Below are positions 24,190 to 37,202 of a DNA stretch of 64,000 bases, piece after piece (the stretch's first letter is position 1; each line of letters starts with the position of its first letter). Origin of the DNA: Reticulitermes speratus (taxonomy: Eukaryota > Arthropoda > Insecta > Blattodea > Rhinotermitidae); contig JAJKFL010000003.1 of NCBI GenBank assembly GCA_021186555.1, forward strand, positions 32,042,908-32,106,907, written 5' to 3'. The position numbers and the translations under genes are program-made. A model generated the notes under the pieces. It did not search any database and was not told where the DNA came from. It saw only the letters and a program-made list of their open reading frames with translations.

Positions 24190-25690
24190 TTCTGGAGAAC
24201 CTGAAAGTCGCTCAGAGAGTCAACAATTTCCTTTCTTTACAAACCTGAAGTTTCTTTTACCGTATTCACAAGTGCCCGCCATGCACTCTTGCAATAGACA
24301 TGTCTTAAAAGAAGCTGTACAGAATTGCTCTTAGGATTCAAATAAGCTCTAAGCCCTATATGTCGTAGTTCAATTAAACTCACAAAAATGTCAAAGTTAT
24401 AAAATGAGATTTACACATTCATGACACTCATATAGGCCTAATATTGGAGGGATTAACAAATATTCGCTCACTTTGACAGACAAAAATTCACAAGACACAA
24501 CGTACCTTCCCTCCCGACTTTAATTGCTCCGCGCCAGCCTGTTTACCATCACATAACATACAAGACATGTAGAGCGCTGTTTCTTATAACATAATAACAA
24601 ATATTCCTACAGGAATTGTAATTTAATATTCAGATTTAACGTTAGATATCTATGAAGATCTACAATAAGAAAATTCGGGCAAAAATATGAAAAAAGTAAA
24701 TTCAAACATAACTCAAGTCTTCGGCTTCGATTTTTGACTCCTCTTCAACGAGCGGACCGGTCTGAAATTTCGGACTTATGTATGTGTCATATAACAAGTT
24801 TGTTTGCCATCGTCAAAATACTCACGTCCACGACGAACGCGGACGTTCACTGATGGCCTTAAGTAGCGACCTTTAAAGTGATCTAAAATAATCCCAAATG
24901 AATACTGCTTGACAACGTTTATCATGCGTCTACGACGTCGATTTTTATCGAAATCGATTTAGACAGTTCTAGAATTCATCTTCCCACATACGTACAATTG
25001 AAGTGGCTGTGCTTAGTTAAGACGACTTGAGGGAAAGTGAATACGTTGAAGTATAAACTGCAAGCTATAAACACAGCAACCTTCGGAATAGGAACGCTGC
25101 AAAATAAACATGGTGGATTATTTCCGGATGAAACAAAATATGACTTAACCGTGCCCCGCTTTTATCAAATTCACTTAAGCAAAGCAACCGAATAAAACGA
25201 CCGCAGAAACAATATTTCAGTGTTGGATGTATTTCCAGCAAAGCCAAGTAATGAGTTTTGACGAACGACACACAAAGTGACGTATGTAAAACGACAATTA
25301 TGAAGCAACTTCACACATATTTTATGTGGCTCGCAAACATTTTTCCTTTATTTGACCCTCATGCCCAAAAGTTGCTCATTACTGATGAAAACGGCTTCGA
25401 ATGACAATTCTGTAGAAAAGTACGCTTTTTGTCGTTGTACTGCTGCGACATATGAAAAGTTTAGTTCTAAGATTTAACAAACTAAAGTTTGTCAGTTTCT
25501 GTCAGAAGAAATCGTTTTCCTGTAACCTCTGAAGAAAACTGTCGAACATTACAGTTACAGAACAGGCATTTTACGGGTGACAGGTACTGTAAATAGTCTG
25601 GGGAGATGAATATTGTTCCTCCATACTGCATGCATGATCTTCGAAAAATAACATAACCATGAGAAAAATATTTACAGAAATGTCAAGATC
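24190..25690. other. No gene seen
   Basis: AT-rich, with short frames only. Confidence 0.4.
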
Positions 25691-25699
25691 AGAAACCTG

Positions 25700-25960
25700 G
25701 TGACACAGCGGATAAATGCAATATGGAATTTTTCATTGACATAATCCTTTCGGTCGCACTATGGCCCTGGGTCGACTCAGTCTCTAACAGAAATGAGTAC
25801 CAGGAATATTTCCTGGGGGTAAAGGCGGCCGGTGCGTAGGGCTGACAACTTACCACCTTCATGTGCCGATTGTCTAGAAATCTGGGATCCTCAACCTCCT
25901 GGAACCCGAAGGGCCTATCCAGGCCTGTAATTGGATTGCTTTACCTTTACCTTTACTGGA
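25700..25960 (+). repeat. SINE family A copy
   Basis: Shares GGCCCTGGG, a GAGTACCAGGAATATTTCC block and TGGGGGTAAAGGCGGCCGG-GCGT with the copies at 12.5 and 39.2 kb. It ends in a (CTTTAC)n tail at about 25,941-25,960, a simple-repeat tail typical of retroposons. Confidence 0.7.
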
Positions 25961-26034
25961 ATTTTACATAACTTGTATCGTCCAAAATTCTTAACGTGCC
26001 AGTTCTTTCGTCTTGGTACATAATGGATAAGAAT

Positions 26035-26260
26035 CAATTACCAATTCAATGAGAAAACTCCTTCTTGAGAAGACCGTAGTCATTCAGCTCTTCAAGAAAT
26101 TCTCCAAGTTTTATGGAATAAAAAATTCCTTACCGCATTCAAGGGCGAGCGCCATTGGCCCCTTTCGTGTGCCCGATAACTCCAGCCAATACCCTCACAA
26201 CCTGTTAGTGAAAATTCCTTTAATATTACCCACGTACGTACTCATAAACATCCGAAGCAT
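26035..26260 (-). repeat. LINE 3'-end fragment (antisense)
   Basis: The minus strand reads WRSPLNAVRNF, corresponding to WRAVVNAVMNFRFP-stop of the copy at 57.2 kb. The GAATTTCTTGA 3' UTR block follows. Diverged. Confidence 0.5.
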
Positions 26261-26284
26261 CTAACCTTGATTTCAGGCTTCCGC

Positions 26285-26430
26285 CGCGATGTTGATGAGA
26301 TCTGCGCTCTTTTGGGATATTCGGACTCTTGACCCGTGAAGATGGGACCGACATGCTGTACCGAAACGTCGGTAAGCAATTACCACACGACGCCGCGTAA
26401 TATCGAAAACCAGCGCAGATCTCATCCAGA
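26285..26430. repeat. Foldback element (family F-related)
   Basis: GATGAGATCTGCGCT (26,294) and AGCGCAGATCTCATC (26,411) are perfect inverted arms. Inside are a GTGAAGATGGGACC block, GTACCGAAACGTCGGTAA and ACGCCGCGTAATATC, the same ordered pieces as family F. Confidence 0.6.
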
Positions 26431-26439
26431 GCATCTATT

Positions 26440-28365
26440 CACTTCATGTTCTACGATTCTGCACGGCTTGCTAATACTACGCATGACAGCTACATGTCTA
26501 ACCCATCACACTCGCCTTAATTTAGTCACAGTTGTGACAATCTAAAATATAATACACAGAAAAAATACTCCGAGAACAGAAGTGTGTAACAATTCACACT
26601 AGAGCGTTCGCAGTCATTCCTACGCAATAATAGAATTCCCTCATCATAAGAAAATTACACAAATGACACTTTAGCTTTGTAAAATCTATTACTTCAATTC
26701 CGTTAACGTTTAACGGAATAAACAAACTTCTTTTAAATATATCATACGTCCCTTATCCTGTGCTGCAACATCAGAATCCTAATGGAACAAATGTCCCTGT
26801 TGGCTTGCTTTTCGCAAGTTTTTACTGCCTAGCCAGAACGCAGGTGAAAAATTGTCAAGAAGGTTGTTATGAGGGAACAGCCTGCAGGGAAAGAATCGTT
26901 CCAACATGAATCTGAAAATGAGACGGACTGATCTCAAATTATCGAGCTGCATTTTTCATTCTCGTGGCTGGCAGCAGAGGCCGTTCCACAGAGCGATGCT
27001 CTGAGGGGTGTGGGTATATTGACCATGGCGTGATCCAGTGAACCACAGTAACTGCAGGTATCTACATCACTCCACATGTCATCAGCGCTTGTTTCGTGTC
27101 ATCTATTCGTTTCTCCGTTTCTTCGTCGCCTCCTTCGTCAGTAAATACAAAAACTCATTCACACATACAAAGGAAACCCGATTTTCAAGTCTTTAGTACC
27201 CTCTATTATAGTTACGAGATTACATTTTCGAATCTCGCCTGGAGACGCCCTTACTTCTCTTCCTCAAGTAATTCTGTGACGATACGTTAAAAATGCAGAC
27301 AGCTTGCTTGCACGTTTTGCCGTTCGTCTTTCAAGGTCATCCTGCTATTCGAACCTGCATTTGATGAGCGTCGGTGAATAAACCAAAGAATCAGTCGCTG
27401 CCGAATTGTTACGTTTCGGACCTCGGCTCGAACATCGGATAGCCTGACTTCGATGTTTCGTGCTTTTCCTCAGTTCCTCATGTAAAATTCTGTGGTAGTA
27501 CCTTAAAGTAAGTCTTGACTGCTTCCTCCTACACAATTTTAAAGCCGTCGTTCAGAATTCCTCGTAACATTTTATCTACATAAGATACTCAATCTCACAA
27601 ATCACGGTTAGCCCTTTAAAGACGAAAATTAATCTGACTTACATTTAAAGATTTACTTCGTAGCGCAAAGTACACCTTTGGTTATAACCAGTTAAGGCTG
27701 CATACAGTAATAATCGTGTTCGTACCAAGATCCATATGAACCACATAAACGCACTGTGTGGGCAGAATATGCTGAACCTGGTGGTACACATAGCAACTAC
27801 CAGGCTATAAGGGGTTAAATAAACTAAAACACAAAAGAAAACGACACATACATAACGAACCTGTCGGTTCCTTTATTACCCCTCCCGTTTTCTTTTATTT
27901 TGGAGGTCCGGATTTCGAATCTCAACCCGAAGATCGTCAATCCTGACTGCTGATTTTCCGCAGTTTCTCCACGAAAACGTTGGAATATTGGCTTAGATAA
28001 CACTTGACCTCTTTTTTCCTCATCCTTTCCAACTCATCATTCACCACTAACTTACCATTTTATGCTACAAAACATGTGCAGGCGAAAAGCGTCATTAAAC
28101 AAACAAAGATTCACACACGCACTGTAACACGACTTCAGCCCATAGATTAGTCTTACATAATTTTCTCTGTATCTGCCACACCCGGGGTACCTATATAATT
28201 TCTACGACGATATGCGATATCATTCTAATGTCATTAATTAAACGATTATAACCCCTTTTTTCAGACTGTGAATTTGAATAAAGTTACATCGAAATGTGGC
28301 TGTAAGTTGCGTAAAGTTTTTCGTACCAATCAATTGGCAATTTCTGTCATCCAAACTGCGGTCTG
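26440..28365. other. No gene seen
   Basis: No recognisable coding sequence. Confidence 0.4.
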
Positions 28366-28370
28366 TTACG

Positions 28371-28500
28371 CAACTGTTACCAGAGTTGCCTTCTGGATGG
28401 CAGTTGTCATTAGAACTACCGACTGGTAGGAAAATGGCACTGCGCTTTAATTGGCAACTGCCATCAGAAATGCCGACTAGTCGGCAATTGTTGTCAAAAC
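28371..28500. repeat. Degenerate 30-bp tandem repeat
   Basis: Units begin CAACTGTTACCAGAG (28,371), CAGTTGTCATTAGAA (28,401), CAACTGCCATCAGAA (28,455) and CAATTGTTGTC (28,485). The spacing is 30, 54 and 30 bp, and most units contain GCCGACTGGTCGG-like ends. Confidence 0.55.
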
Positions 28501-30050
28501 AAATATCTCAGTATTAAACAGCAAATTATAATTATTTCTCAAAAGGTTTAAATTACGTTCATACTGATTTATAACTTGAAGGCCTAAATAGCTGTGAAGT
28601 ATAATGTTTTCTGAATTACGCACGATGACAGTGAAGGGCCTAGTTATATTATTTAATTTATAGGAAGAGAATAAGTACTTTATTAGTCGTACAGTTGCTT
28701 GTACCACTTCATTTCATTTTAATCACATCACTAAGGGTCAGAAGTAACGAATTTTATTACGAAAGTTCGAAGTAAATGCAATTCCTGTATCGTTCAAGCC
28801 TCCTGAAGAAGGGCTGGAATATGATTATGGGATATGTGATATATATTCGTCCAATATGACAAGTGAAGTAACAACGTTCGGGCGCACGGGCACACATACC
28901 CAAGCACGCCCACGTGTACATAGTATTAATGTAAGTTTCTTAAAGTTACGAGTTATTTAAATGTCTTACTAGACAAAGCAGTTATTTATCATGGGAATGC
29001 TTTTTGCTAGAGACAATTGGCACCCTAATAATAGGTAGATATTTGATGTAATTGTAGAAAATGAACAGAGTAATTCATGCAAAAATTCAATACACAAGCG
29101 AGCCGGGGCTATTATTCTCCGGGAATTGGGAAGGTCATCATCCCTATCTGGATGTTATTGATTTTTGAAGCACAACTGTGCAAACAGACATATATTTTCA
29201 TTATATACTTGTGATTCTCCAAATATTGGGAACAACGACATATTCATCATACTAACATGAAATATCAAGTCCTATGAGACGTTACCCTGTGTTACTGGGT
29301 AAACAGTTCCCAATATTTCGAAATATCGTAGTGTGTTCATTTTCAAAGTCACTCCAAGACTTGGACTGCTTGACCGTGAAGATAAAGGCAATACGATGCT
29401 TCGAACATATCTTTTTAGGGTTGTGTAATTTTCTCGTTCCTTTATTTGGTTTAATTTCAGGTCAAGGTGCAGCTTTCTCTAAGTGTATTGGTGGGTTACA
29501 TTGTTATTTGTTGTTTTTGGATTGTCGGTTTTAATTACTGGCATGAAATTGGATTTGATTGTAATGTTTTGAAGATTGTTTTTGTGAAAGATCGGAATCT
29601 CCACCAGCGCCACTGGGACAGTCAAATTCCGCATAATATTGCTAATACTAATACAAAGGCCGCTGGAATTTGAACGGGTGGTTCTCATCTCTAGCTAGTC
29701 TCCACACATAAATCTACCAATGCTCTATTGTTATATATGATAGCCACTGAGAGACACCTTTGTGTCACAATTTCACTGGATGCGCAGCACTAAATATTGA
29801 ACTAACAAGCAGCAATATCATTTACAGGAGAATGAATAAACGGGTTGACACAGCAGTAATGCGGCGGCCTTTATTCACAATCCGTAATAAACCGCTACAC
29901 ATAACGATCTGGAACCCTTTATCATCACAGAGGGGTTTCGTAGTTTTCGCCACTTTTCACGATCATCACATCATATATTTTTCAACGACACGTACGTCTA
30001 AAGTTAGAAGTTGATACACGTCGTAAAGAATGCGATGATCTGCATCAATT
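28501..30050. other. No gene; 13-bp inverted repeat at 29,221/29,306
   Basis: AAATATTGGGAAC (29,221-29,233) is mirrored by GTTCCCAATATTT (29,306-29,318). Frames of 60-86 codons here are unrecognised. Confidence 0.4.
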
Positions 30051-30053
30051 TTA

Positions 30054-31369
30054 CGAGGTCTGTCCAAAAAGTATCCGACCTTGGGCCGGGAAAAAAAAGT
30101 TCTGTATCTGGGTGGTTACAATACCTAATCCCCTTCAAAGTGACTCCACACACTTAGCCCAGCGGTCCTTCCATCGCTGGAAGCAATTCTGGAAGGCTTG
30201 TTTTGGAATGGTGTGCAGCTGCGCCGTCGCGTTCTGTATGATGTCCTCGCGGCTGTCAAAACGGGAGCCTTTTAGCGGTGTCTTCTATCTCGGGAACAGC
30301 CAGAAATCACAAGGAGCCATGTCAGGAGAGTAGGGAGCCTGGCGAACCTGCGGAATGCCGTGCTTAGCCAGGAAACCCTGGATCAGGTGTGATGAATGAG
30401 CTGGGGCATTTTCATGATGCAGGTGCCAGTTGCGTGCGTCCCACAGCTCCGTCTCTTGCGCCGAACTGCATCACGAAGATGACGGAGGACTTCTTGGTAG
30501 TACTCCTTATTAACAGTTTGGCCTAGTGGTGCGTACTCATGATGCACAACACCCCAGTAATCGAAGAAAACAGTCAGTATCACCTTCACATTGCTCCGAA
30601 CGTGTCGTGCTTTTTTGGGCCTCGGGGATGTTGGATGCTTCCATTGTGACGACTGGACCTTGGTTTCCGGGTCATATCCGTACACCCACGACTCGTCACC
30701 AGTGATCACAGTCTTCAGGAACTCAGGATCCCTGTTGGCGCACTCCAGCATGTCCTACGCGACCTCAAGGCGGAGTTGTTGCTGCTCCGGCGAAAGCAGC
30801 TTGGGCACAAATTTTGCCGCCACTCTTCGCATGCCCACATCCTCAGTTAAAATCGTGTTTGCGGAACCTCTGCTGATCCCAACCTCATCAGCAATTTCCG
30901 TACGGTCAAACGACGGTCCTCCATGATCAATGTCCGCACTTTGTCAATGACATCAGCATTTCGGCTCTTGACGGTCTCCCGGAACGCTGGTCACTGTTCG
31001 CCGACATGCGGCCATCTTTAAAGCGGTTGAACCACTCTTTAATTTGAGTGACCCCATTGCATCATCACCGAAAGCCTGCTGAATTTTGCGGATTGTTTCC
31101 GCTTGGGTATCCCCAAGTTTCTGACAAAACTTGATGCAGTATCGCTGCTCCAAACATTCTGTCATCTTGAGCGAAACGAGAATGCGACGAACACGTGTTA
31201 CACCACTTCGCTATCTGGCAGAGACAGACGCATCCGGCGGTGTTGCGAGGCAGCAAAAATCATGCATGCGCATGAAAGTCCCTTCTACCACTACGCTCAG
31301 TTTCCCCACCCTTTCGCCATTACTTACCGCGGGAAAAAATATAGTCGAATACTTTTTGGACAGCCCTCG
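30054..31369 (-). mobile_element. Full-length mariner element, TA target duplication
   Basis: Ends read CGAGGTCTGTCCAAAAAGTA and, from the other strand, CGAGGGCTGTCCAAAAAGTA; 24 of the first 26 bases match. TA flanks both ends (30,052-30,053 and 31,370-31,371). The 1,316-bp length is normal for mariner. The terminal repeats differ from those of the 8.6-kb element, so two lineages have inserted here. It holds a dead transposase on the minus strand. Confidence 0.95.
30135..31165 (-). pseudogene. mariner transposase, near full length, inactivated
   Basis: The start is MTECLEQRYCIKFCQKLGDT (HTH region), followed by KEWFNRFKDGR in another frame. The minus strand then reads PKLLSPEQQQLRLEVA, a stop at 30,755-30,757, and VITGDESWVYGYDPETK with the first catalytic Asp. 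Next are HHENAPAH, where the second catalytic Asp is Glu (codon 30,411-30,413), and YSPDMAPCDFWLFPR with the third. A stop follows at 30,285-30,287. The C-terminus (FQRWKDRWAKCVESL) ends at 30,135. The span of about 343 codons equals a normal mariner transposase. At least two stops and frame shifts near 31,050 and 30,451 make it a pseudogene. Confidence 0.92.
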
Positions 31370-31379
31370 TATATACGTT

Positions 31380-32150
31380 AAAGTACGGAAACAAAATGTA
31401 CGCATAAATCTGGTTACTAATCAGATGCTATTTTCTTTGTCAGTAATTCCCAACCTGGTGGCAATCATCTCTTGAGGAGTAATCTGCAGTGAGTAGTGAG
31501 CTGGTCAACTACAAACATCTGACAAATGGAGTAAAATCGGCAAGGCATATTGTTTATTAATTATATAATTAAGTTTAACTTCAACAATTTTGTTCATCGT
31601 AATAATACTGTACGATATAACTAAGCATAAAAAATTAAACGTAACTTTCTATTCCTGTATTATTATTTAAGAAAGAAGGAGGGCTAATTTAATTTCCTGT
31701 TTAACCTTACGTTTTAACAGTGTCAGAGAGGTTAAGAAATACTGGTCTATGTAAATAAAAATTACAATTAAAATTTTAGTTAAAGTGGACTTTAATCCAC
31801 TGGGACTTTGACAAAAAGTATGACATTAGTTATGTTGTACACTTGGTGTATTTGAGCAACCCTCTCGTGATGTGTATAAATAAGCCTGTGTAAATTCGGT
31901 TTCTCCAGAAACTAGTAAAGGGATGCGATTTCATATACATGGGAAGATGAGTGTAAAGTCCCCCACCACAGGCTTCTCGCTATTTATGTGACTGTGGGGA
32001 TATCCGTATCCTGTTACTTTCTCTTAAGTTTTAATATTCTTTCAAGCACTCCGTTCATCACCTAAATATTATACTCATTAATCCTGTAATGTTTTGATGC
32101 AAAACCTCTGTTCTCAAATTTACGTCATAATAAGTAGAATATTACTCAAT
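31380..32150. other. No gene seen
   Basis: AT-rich; a short hairpin AGTGGA-CTTTAA-TCCACT lies at about 31,783. Confidence 0.4.
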
Positions 32151-32154
32151 AACA

Positions 32155-32350
32155 CATCTTCTGGGATGTTACGCCGTAAAGAAGGTAAATAGAAACTGCC
32201 GCTGCAAAGGATCGCGGCTCCTTATCTTCAGAGTCAAGCAGTCCGGTCAGCTGGAACCTAAAGACGTCGGTAACCACTTAGGAGTCGACACGGCGTAATA
32301 TCCAAGAAGACTTGAATCCTCAGTAACACCACTGTGAGAACCTTAAGTCT
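32155..32350 (-). repeat. Foldback element (family F) copy
   Basis: The left end CTTCTGGGATGTTACGCCGT is mirrored on the right by ACGGCGTAATATCCAAGAAG. An outer block reads CACCACTGTGAGAACC. Inside, GACGTCGGTAACCAC and, on the minus strand, CTCTGAAGATAAGGAG match the family plan. Confidence 0.7.
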
Positions 32351-32359
32351 TGAAACATG

Positions 32360-35300
32360 TAAAGTTACTCCAATCCATGACAGTAACACAAAACGCAAGT
32401 TATTGTCGAAAAATATGCAGGTCGTGGAAGACCGCGTAAATTGGATCACTTCTTAAATTGAACCATTACCCTAGAAGTCGACCGATAGCAATGACCATCA
32501 CTCTAGTGGCATCAAGTCGAAGCTTTTAGTTTTCCTGAGTGATGGAAGAAGTTTAGCATCGATCAGGAAGTGCTGATCTCTGAGGCGTGATTTTTTTTAA
32601 GTTTTAAATGTGCTTCACTTATTTTTCACTTGTATATATGTTTTTGTGAATGAAGTACTGTTTAGCTGAGTAAGTTCCATCTACAAATGTGTAAACACGA
32701 TTTCCTTGGGATAAAATTAGGACCTTAATACTTTTGATATTGTGCCTTCCAGTCTCTAAACGTCTTTGGTGAAAGGAAAAATGGCGTTGTTACTCTAAAC
32801 TGGGCCGGTAGCAATTTCCTATATTGGACCACCTATTTCTTTCGGGCAGTTTTGGGGAAATACGAAAAAATATTTCGATATGTGTTTTCGAAGCTACGGG
32901 GTTATTAATTGGCAGGAAAATATGTCAGCTGAATTCAGTACGTGAATATAGAAGATAAATTTAACTTCTGTGCTACTTAGATGTTATAACAGCGGCATAA
33001 AAGAAAGAAGGGAAGATAATATAACAGAGTAATGGCTGCCTATCGACTTGGGGTAGGGGACTGAACGGTGCAACACGAACTTATATCCCGAAAGCAAACA
33101 TAAAGACGCAAATTGACAGGACCAACATAAATGCTGTAAGCTGTAAGCTGTAAGCAGCTGCTCGGACGAATTGCAGACCTCGCAAAAGGAGTTTGAAAAG
33201 ATTCAGTAATTCATGTGGTACAGACAGAAGAAATACTTTTTGGATTGACGAGAAAATATCTACGGGTTGTACACATAAAATAGGAGAGGCGAACATTTGC
33301 CGCACAGATTGAGCCACAAGCAGGAAATGGTTGGCGAGAATTTGTGTCACGGATTTATGGCTTGTCACGGTGAAATATCGCCCGTCAGCCTACACGAACC
33401 TCCACGGCCAGAGGTCGAATTTTGCGCAAAGAAAGAGAATGGGAAAGCAAAGACGAAAGTAATGTGGATAATACTCGGATATTTAATACAGATGAATTTG
33501 CTCTCTCCACTGTCTAAAAACCTGAGAAATTATTGACTCATAAGAGTAAAACAGACAGCGTTGCAGAACGTAAGCTGAGTTGGTGCTACAAACTCTGCTA
33601 AACGGACGAAGTGCATGACACGCTCCAGTGCACGGGCCGCTAGGAGAGAGCCCCCAGTATTGTGCAAAGGTGGGACCGAAGGAGAAAATGTGCCATTGTA
33701 AAAAATGCGTTTAGTCAATGTGTACATATTGTGCACTGTGAAGTAGGTCTACTGTTTTTGCCATGGCCCAATTTAGGAGTACGTATTCTTCAGTTGGGCA
33801 GATGCTGAATTTAGGAGTCTTCTTTCAAATGTACTTTCTTCTGCAATTAGACAAATAATAAGTATGTGGTTCAATTTCTAATAAATGCGTTTCTGAGAGA
33901 AAATTATTTTTTTAAATTCTCTCCTTCAACTTTCGTGTAAAAACGTTTCTGTTCTTACGGTGTCCAATACAAGCGGCCTTCCTCTACTCAGAAAGTTGAA
34001 TGTGAGGCAGGAACAGTAATCTCGTAAATGGTTGTTGGACTTCAGAATCCTGTTTTGCCACCCAGTGACGAAATAGTCTGTACCCATTAATCAACAAACG
34101 CCCTCCGTTGCACACTCACCATGTACATATAGCCACCGAAGCAATGCGGGTTGCCGGTCAGAGACTGAGGTAGGGGACTTTAATTGGAACACGAGATAAC
34201 GGGATCTAATTTACTTGACAACCTACTCTGGGGATAAAATTGTTGAAGTTGGTGCAGGGTGGGATGAGAGATAGACAGTGACACCGAAAGCCAGCCAGAA
34301 CAATGTCCTGCCGCACTGCTGTGGCTGTGGTTATTTCCACGGTTTATAAACGTTCGCATGTTCTCAGACTGACATTTAACTGTAAACGGCAACTGTACAA
34401 CTGTACAGAGGCAATCTAAACTGTGCCTCAGGCTGTGTATTTCTTAAATTCGCTCGGACGTGTCAATATGTTCCTTGTAATCATCTATAGGCAGATCAAT
34501 TGAAAACCGAACCCAGTCTCATGTCAAGCTTAATGGCCTTACATTTACTCATATAGTATACATAAATTACCGCATTTTTTTTAATGACCTCCTTAAACTC
34601 TCAAATATGCTTGATTTAGAAGGGACTGAAACAACGGGAAAACTTATTCTGAATTACCAACTACTGTTTTCGTATTATTTCTTCCTTATATAAGTTTCCT
34701 CTGTATTAAACTGCACTACATACGTACAAAACAAATAAGTATAACAGTGTTCTTCAAACGTCTGTTACAGACAGCATATTAAATTGCACTGTGTGACTAA
34801 AGACTTCATACGATTCAATACAACCGAAAAACGCGACCATAGTACTGGCGGTGAGCTCGAGTCATGGAGCGGCCGTTTTATCAGACGCGCATTATAGGCA
34901 ATTTCTAGACAAGAACTTCATACAGTATTTAATAATCTGCTCAGAGGGTGACCAGCATGTGTGACAGTTGAAGCTGGTCATTTCCAACACATATCCTAAC
35001 ATGCAGTAAGTAATATTACGTATTATATATAAGGAAATATAAGGCCGTTGCGTGTTGTGTGTCTGGGTTCGGTTTTCAATTGAAAGTCCTGTAGGTGATA
35101 ACACGAAAATTTGTTCGTAACCTAAACCTGTATCTCTTATGTGAACTCTTTGTAGGCCTACCCGCAAGATGTGGTGAAAGTTTCACACGGTAATGTACTG
35201 TTAAGTCTTGCAAGAGGAAGGTCGCTGTTTTGTTTCGATTAAAACAATTCTGCAACGAAAATATCGGCATGTCTCAGCATAACATTTTCTGATGAAAGAC

Positions 35301-35570
35301 CTAACGAAGCCTTTCTCACACACGGAATCTTTTGAAGGACATGTGTAAAACACGGCACATGTTGAAGACATGAGAACGTGAAACAGCACCAGAACAGAAA
35401 CAAAACAGAGGTTTGGAAATGTGAATTGGGTGCGGAGCGCGGCAGAATACGACGTGAATACGTGCAGGACCATAGAAACAGACGGTCTGTATCAGTAAAT
35501 GCAGACCTTCTTTTACAAATAATGAAAACCTGTTATAAATAAAAGCACAAGGAAATAAACGTGATGTGAC
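32360..35570. other. No recognised gene; probable intron or flank
   Basis: Contains a short tandem (CTGTAAG)3 at about 33,133 and many unrecognised short frames. If the 35.6-kb exon is real, this lies in its downstream intron (minus strand). Confidence 0.4.
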
Positions 35571-35574
35571 TCAC

Positions 35575-35896
35575 CCATCTCGTCAATTACGGGCGCCATG
35601 CGGAGAGTGACACCTACAAGCAGCACGCTCATAAGCAGCAGCAGGCACGCCGTGGCGATGATGGTCCAGCGGGCTCGTTTCGGCAGATCCTCGGGGTCCA
35701 GCCCACCCCCTCCTCGCCGCACTCTCCCGTCAATGTCAGTCTTCTTCTTTCTTCTCTTCTTACGTTTACGCTTCCTCTGAGCCTCTTGCAGAGAATCTCT
35801 ACCGACCCCAACGTCTTCAACGTCCGCCAGTTCATTCAAATGGCGTTCCAGGTCTTCCTCCTCATCGTCCTCATCCTCGTCCTCGGCTCTTTCCAT
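35575..35896 (-). CDS. Exon of a single-pass membrane protein (unidentified)
   Basis: From the ATG at 35,896 the protein has an acidic start (MERAEDEDEDDEEEDLERHL) and a basic cluster of Lys/Arg at residues 41-52. A Gly/Arg linker and DPEDLPKRARW follow, then one hydrophobic segment (about 77-98, IIATACLLLLMSVLLVGVTL) and RMAPVIDEM. The frame runs straight into a good splice donor, G|GTGAGT, at 35,574. The basic side before the membrane segment predicts a cytoplasmic N-terminus. The frame is open upstream (…RCNDADYISLN) with a possible acceptor, CTGTTTGTCAG, near 35,942, so this may be an internal exon rather than the first. It is GC-richer than its surroundings. The family is not recognised; downstream exons should lie below 35,570 or outside the window. 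Confidence 0.6.
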
Positions 35897-36204
35897 GTTG
35901 AGGGAGATATAATCGGCATCGTTGCAGCGAGTTACCAGGATCTTTCTGACAAACAGCCAGTGCGTGATGTTGCACGTCATGCACAGTTCTTCAAAACAAC
36001 ATTACATGGATAAATGTGCGTTAACAGGTAAAAATATCTCCTTCTCAATAATCATGAGTAGCACCGTTTACGGCAGCTATACAACAAAATTTATTATTGA
36101 CAGATCAAAATGCGTGTTACGTATTTACATATGGCCTAACATGTTGAGACCCATTTTAGGTAAGTCTTCAAGGCTACGTATTTAACACTGATTACAAGCT
36201 GGTT

Positions 36205-36430
36205 TTGCGAGTTTTGAAGTTTTCACGGCGATGTGGTTGAAGAATCCGTTCTTCTGGGATATGACGCAGCGTCACCGGGTAATAGAATCCCGACGTTTCG
36301 AAGGAACTTAGTGCCTTCTTCTTCTTCTCGAGACTAGTCTCTGCGTGGTAACAGCAGTCAGATCATTCTAAAATTTCGGGAATCGATTACTCACTGAGGC
36401 AGCCTCACATCTTAGAAGAACTGAGTCCCC
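36205..36430. repeat. Foldback element (family F) copy, right arm degraded
   Basis: GAAGTTTTCACGGCGATGTG, then TTCTTCTGGGATATGACGC, GTCACCGGGTAATAG and CCCGACGTTTCGAAGGA follow family order. The mirrored half (TCGGGAATCGATTACTCACTG) is weak. Confidence 0.6.
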
Positions 36431-36439
36431 AGTTTGGTG

Positions 36440-37200
36440 CTTTTTTGTGTGCATGCGGTGGATTGACAGAACTGGACTTGCGAACAGAAGCCAAGACCTA
36501 CACAGGATATCAAAAAACCTACAAACTTAGAATCAAAAGCAAACTAACTCAGCGGGAAGTCACACACATGCAGAGGAAGCACACACAGTGCAAAACAGGG
36601 TAAAAGTGGAAGAACCTCTAAATTATTAAACGTTTACAGAAACATATGCACGCTCACCAGGGAGAGGCAGTGTTATAGGGATATCCGTCTATGTTCACCG
36701 CTGCATAAATATATATATATTTTTTCCTTATACTATGGAACATCAATAACAACTCGCATGATCGGTTTCTATGACATAAATACAGTTCGAGCTACAGCTT
36801 CAGTATTTTTATAGTCATTTTCAAAGCCGTCGAGAGCAAATTTTAATATTCACGTGCCATTAAAGTCGGTTGAAACATGTCAAACTACATGAAAATAGCG
36901 CGTATTGTATCACTTGATGATACAATCTTTTGTGTAGCTTGCAATGGACGGTGTCATTAAATAATTATAAAAGTAGAGCGTAAGAAAGAAAGAATGAAGT
37001 AAAGGAAAACTAATAGTTACCACATACATTTGAAGTTTCAAACTCATTTATCTGTAGAAAATATTAACTGTGAATATTATTACGAAAACTGACTTCTCTT
37101 GTGTGTGACACTGGCCTTTTTAGAAATCTAAAACCATTTAAAAGAATTTATGTTTAAATTTCGTCTATCAAATTTATATTTTAAACCCTTATTTTTAAAA
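36440..37200. other. No gene seen
   Basis: AT-rich sequence without coherent frames. Confidence 0.4.
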
Positions 37201-37202
37201 TC

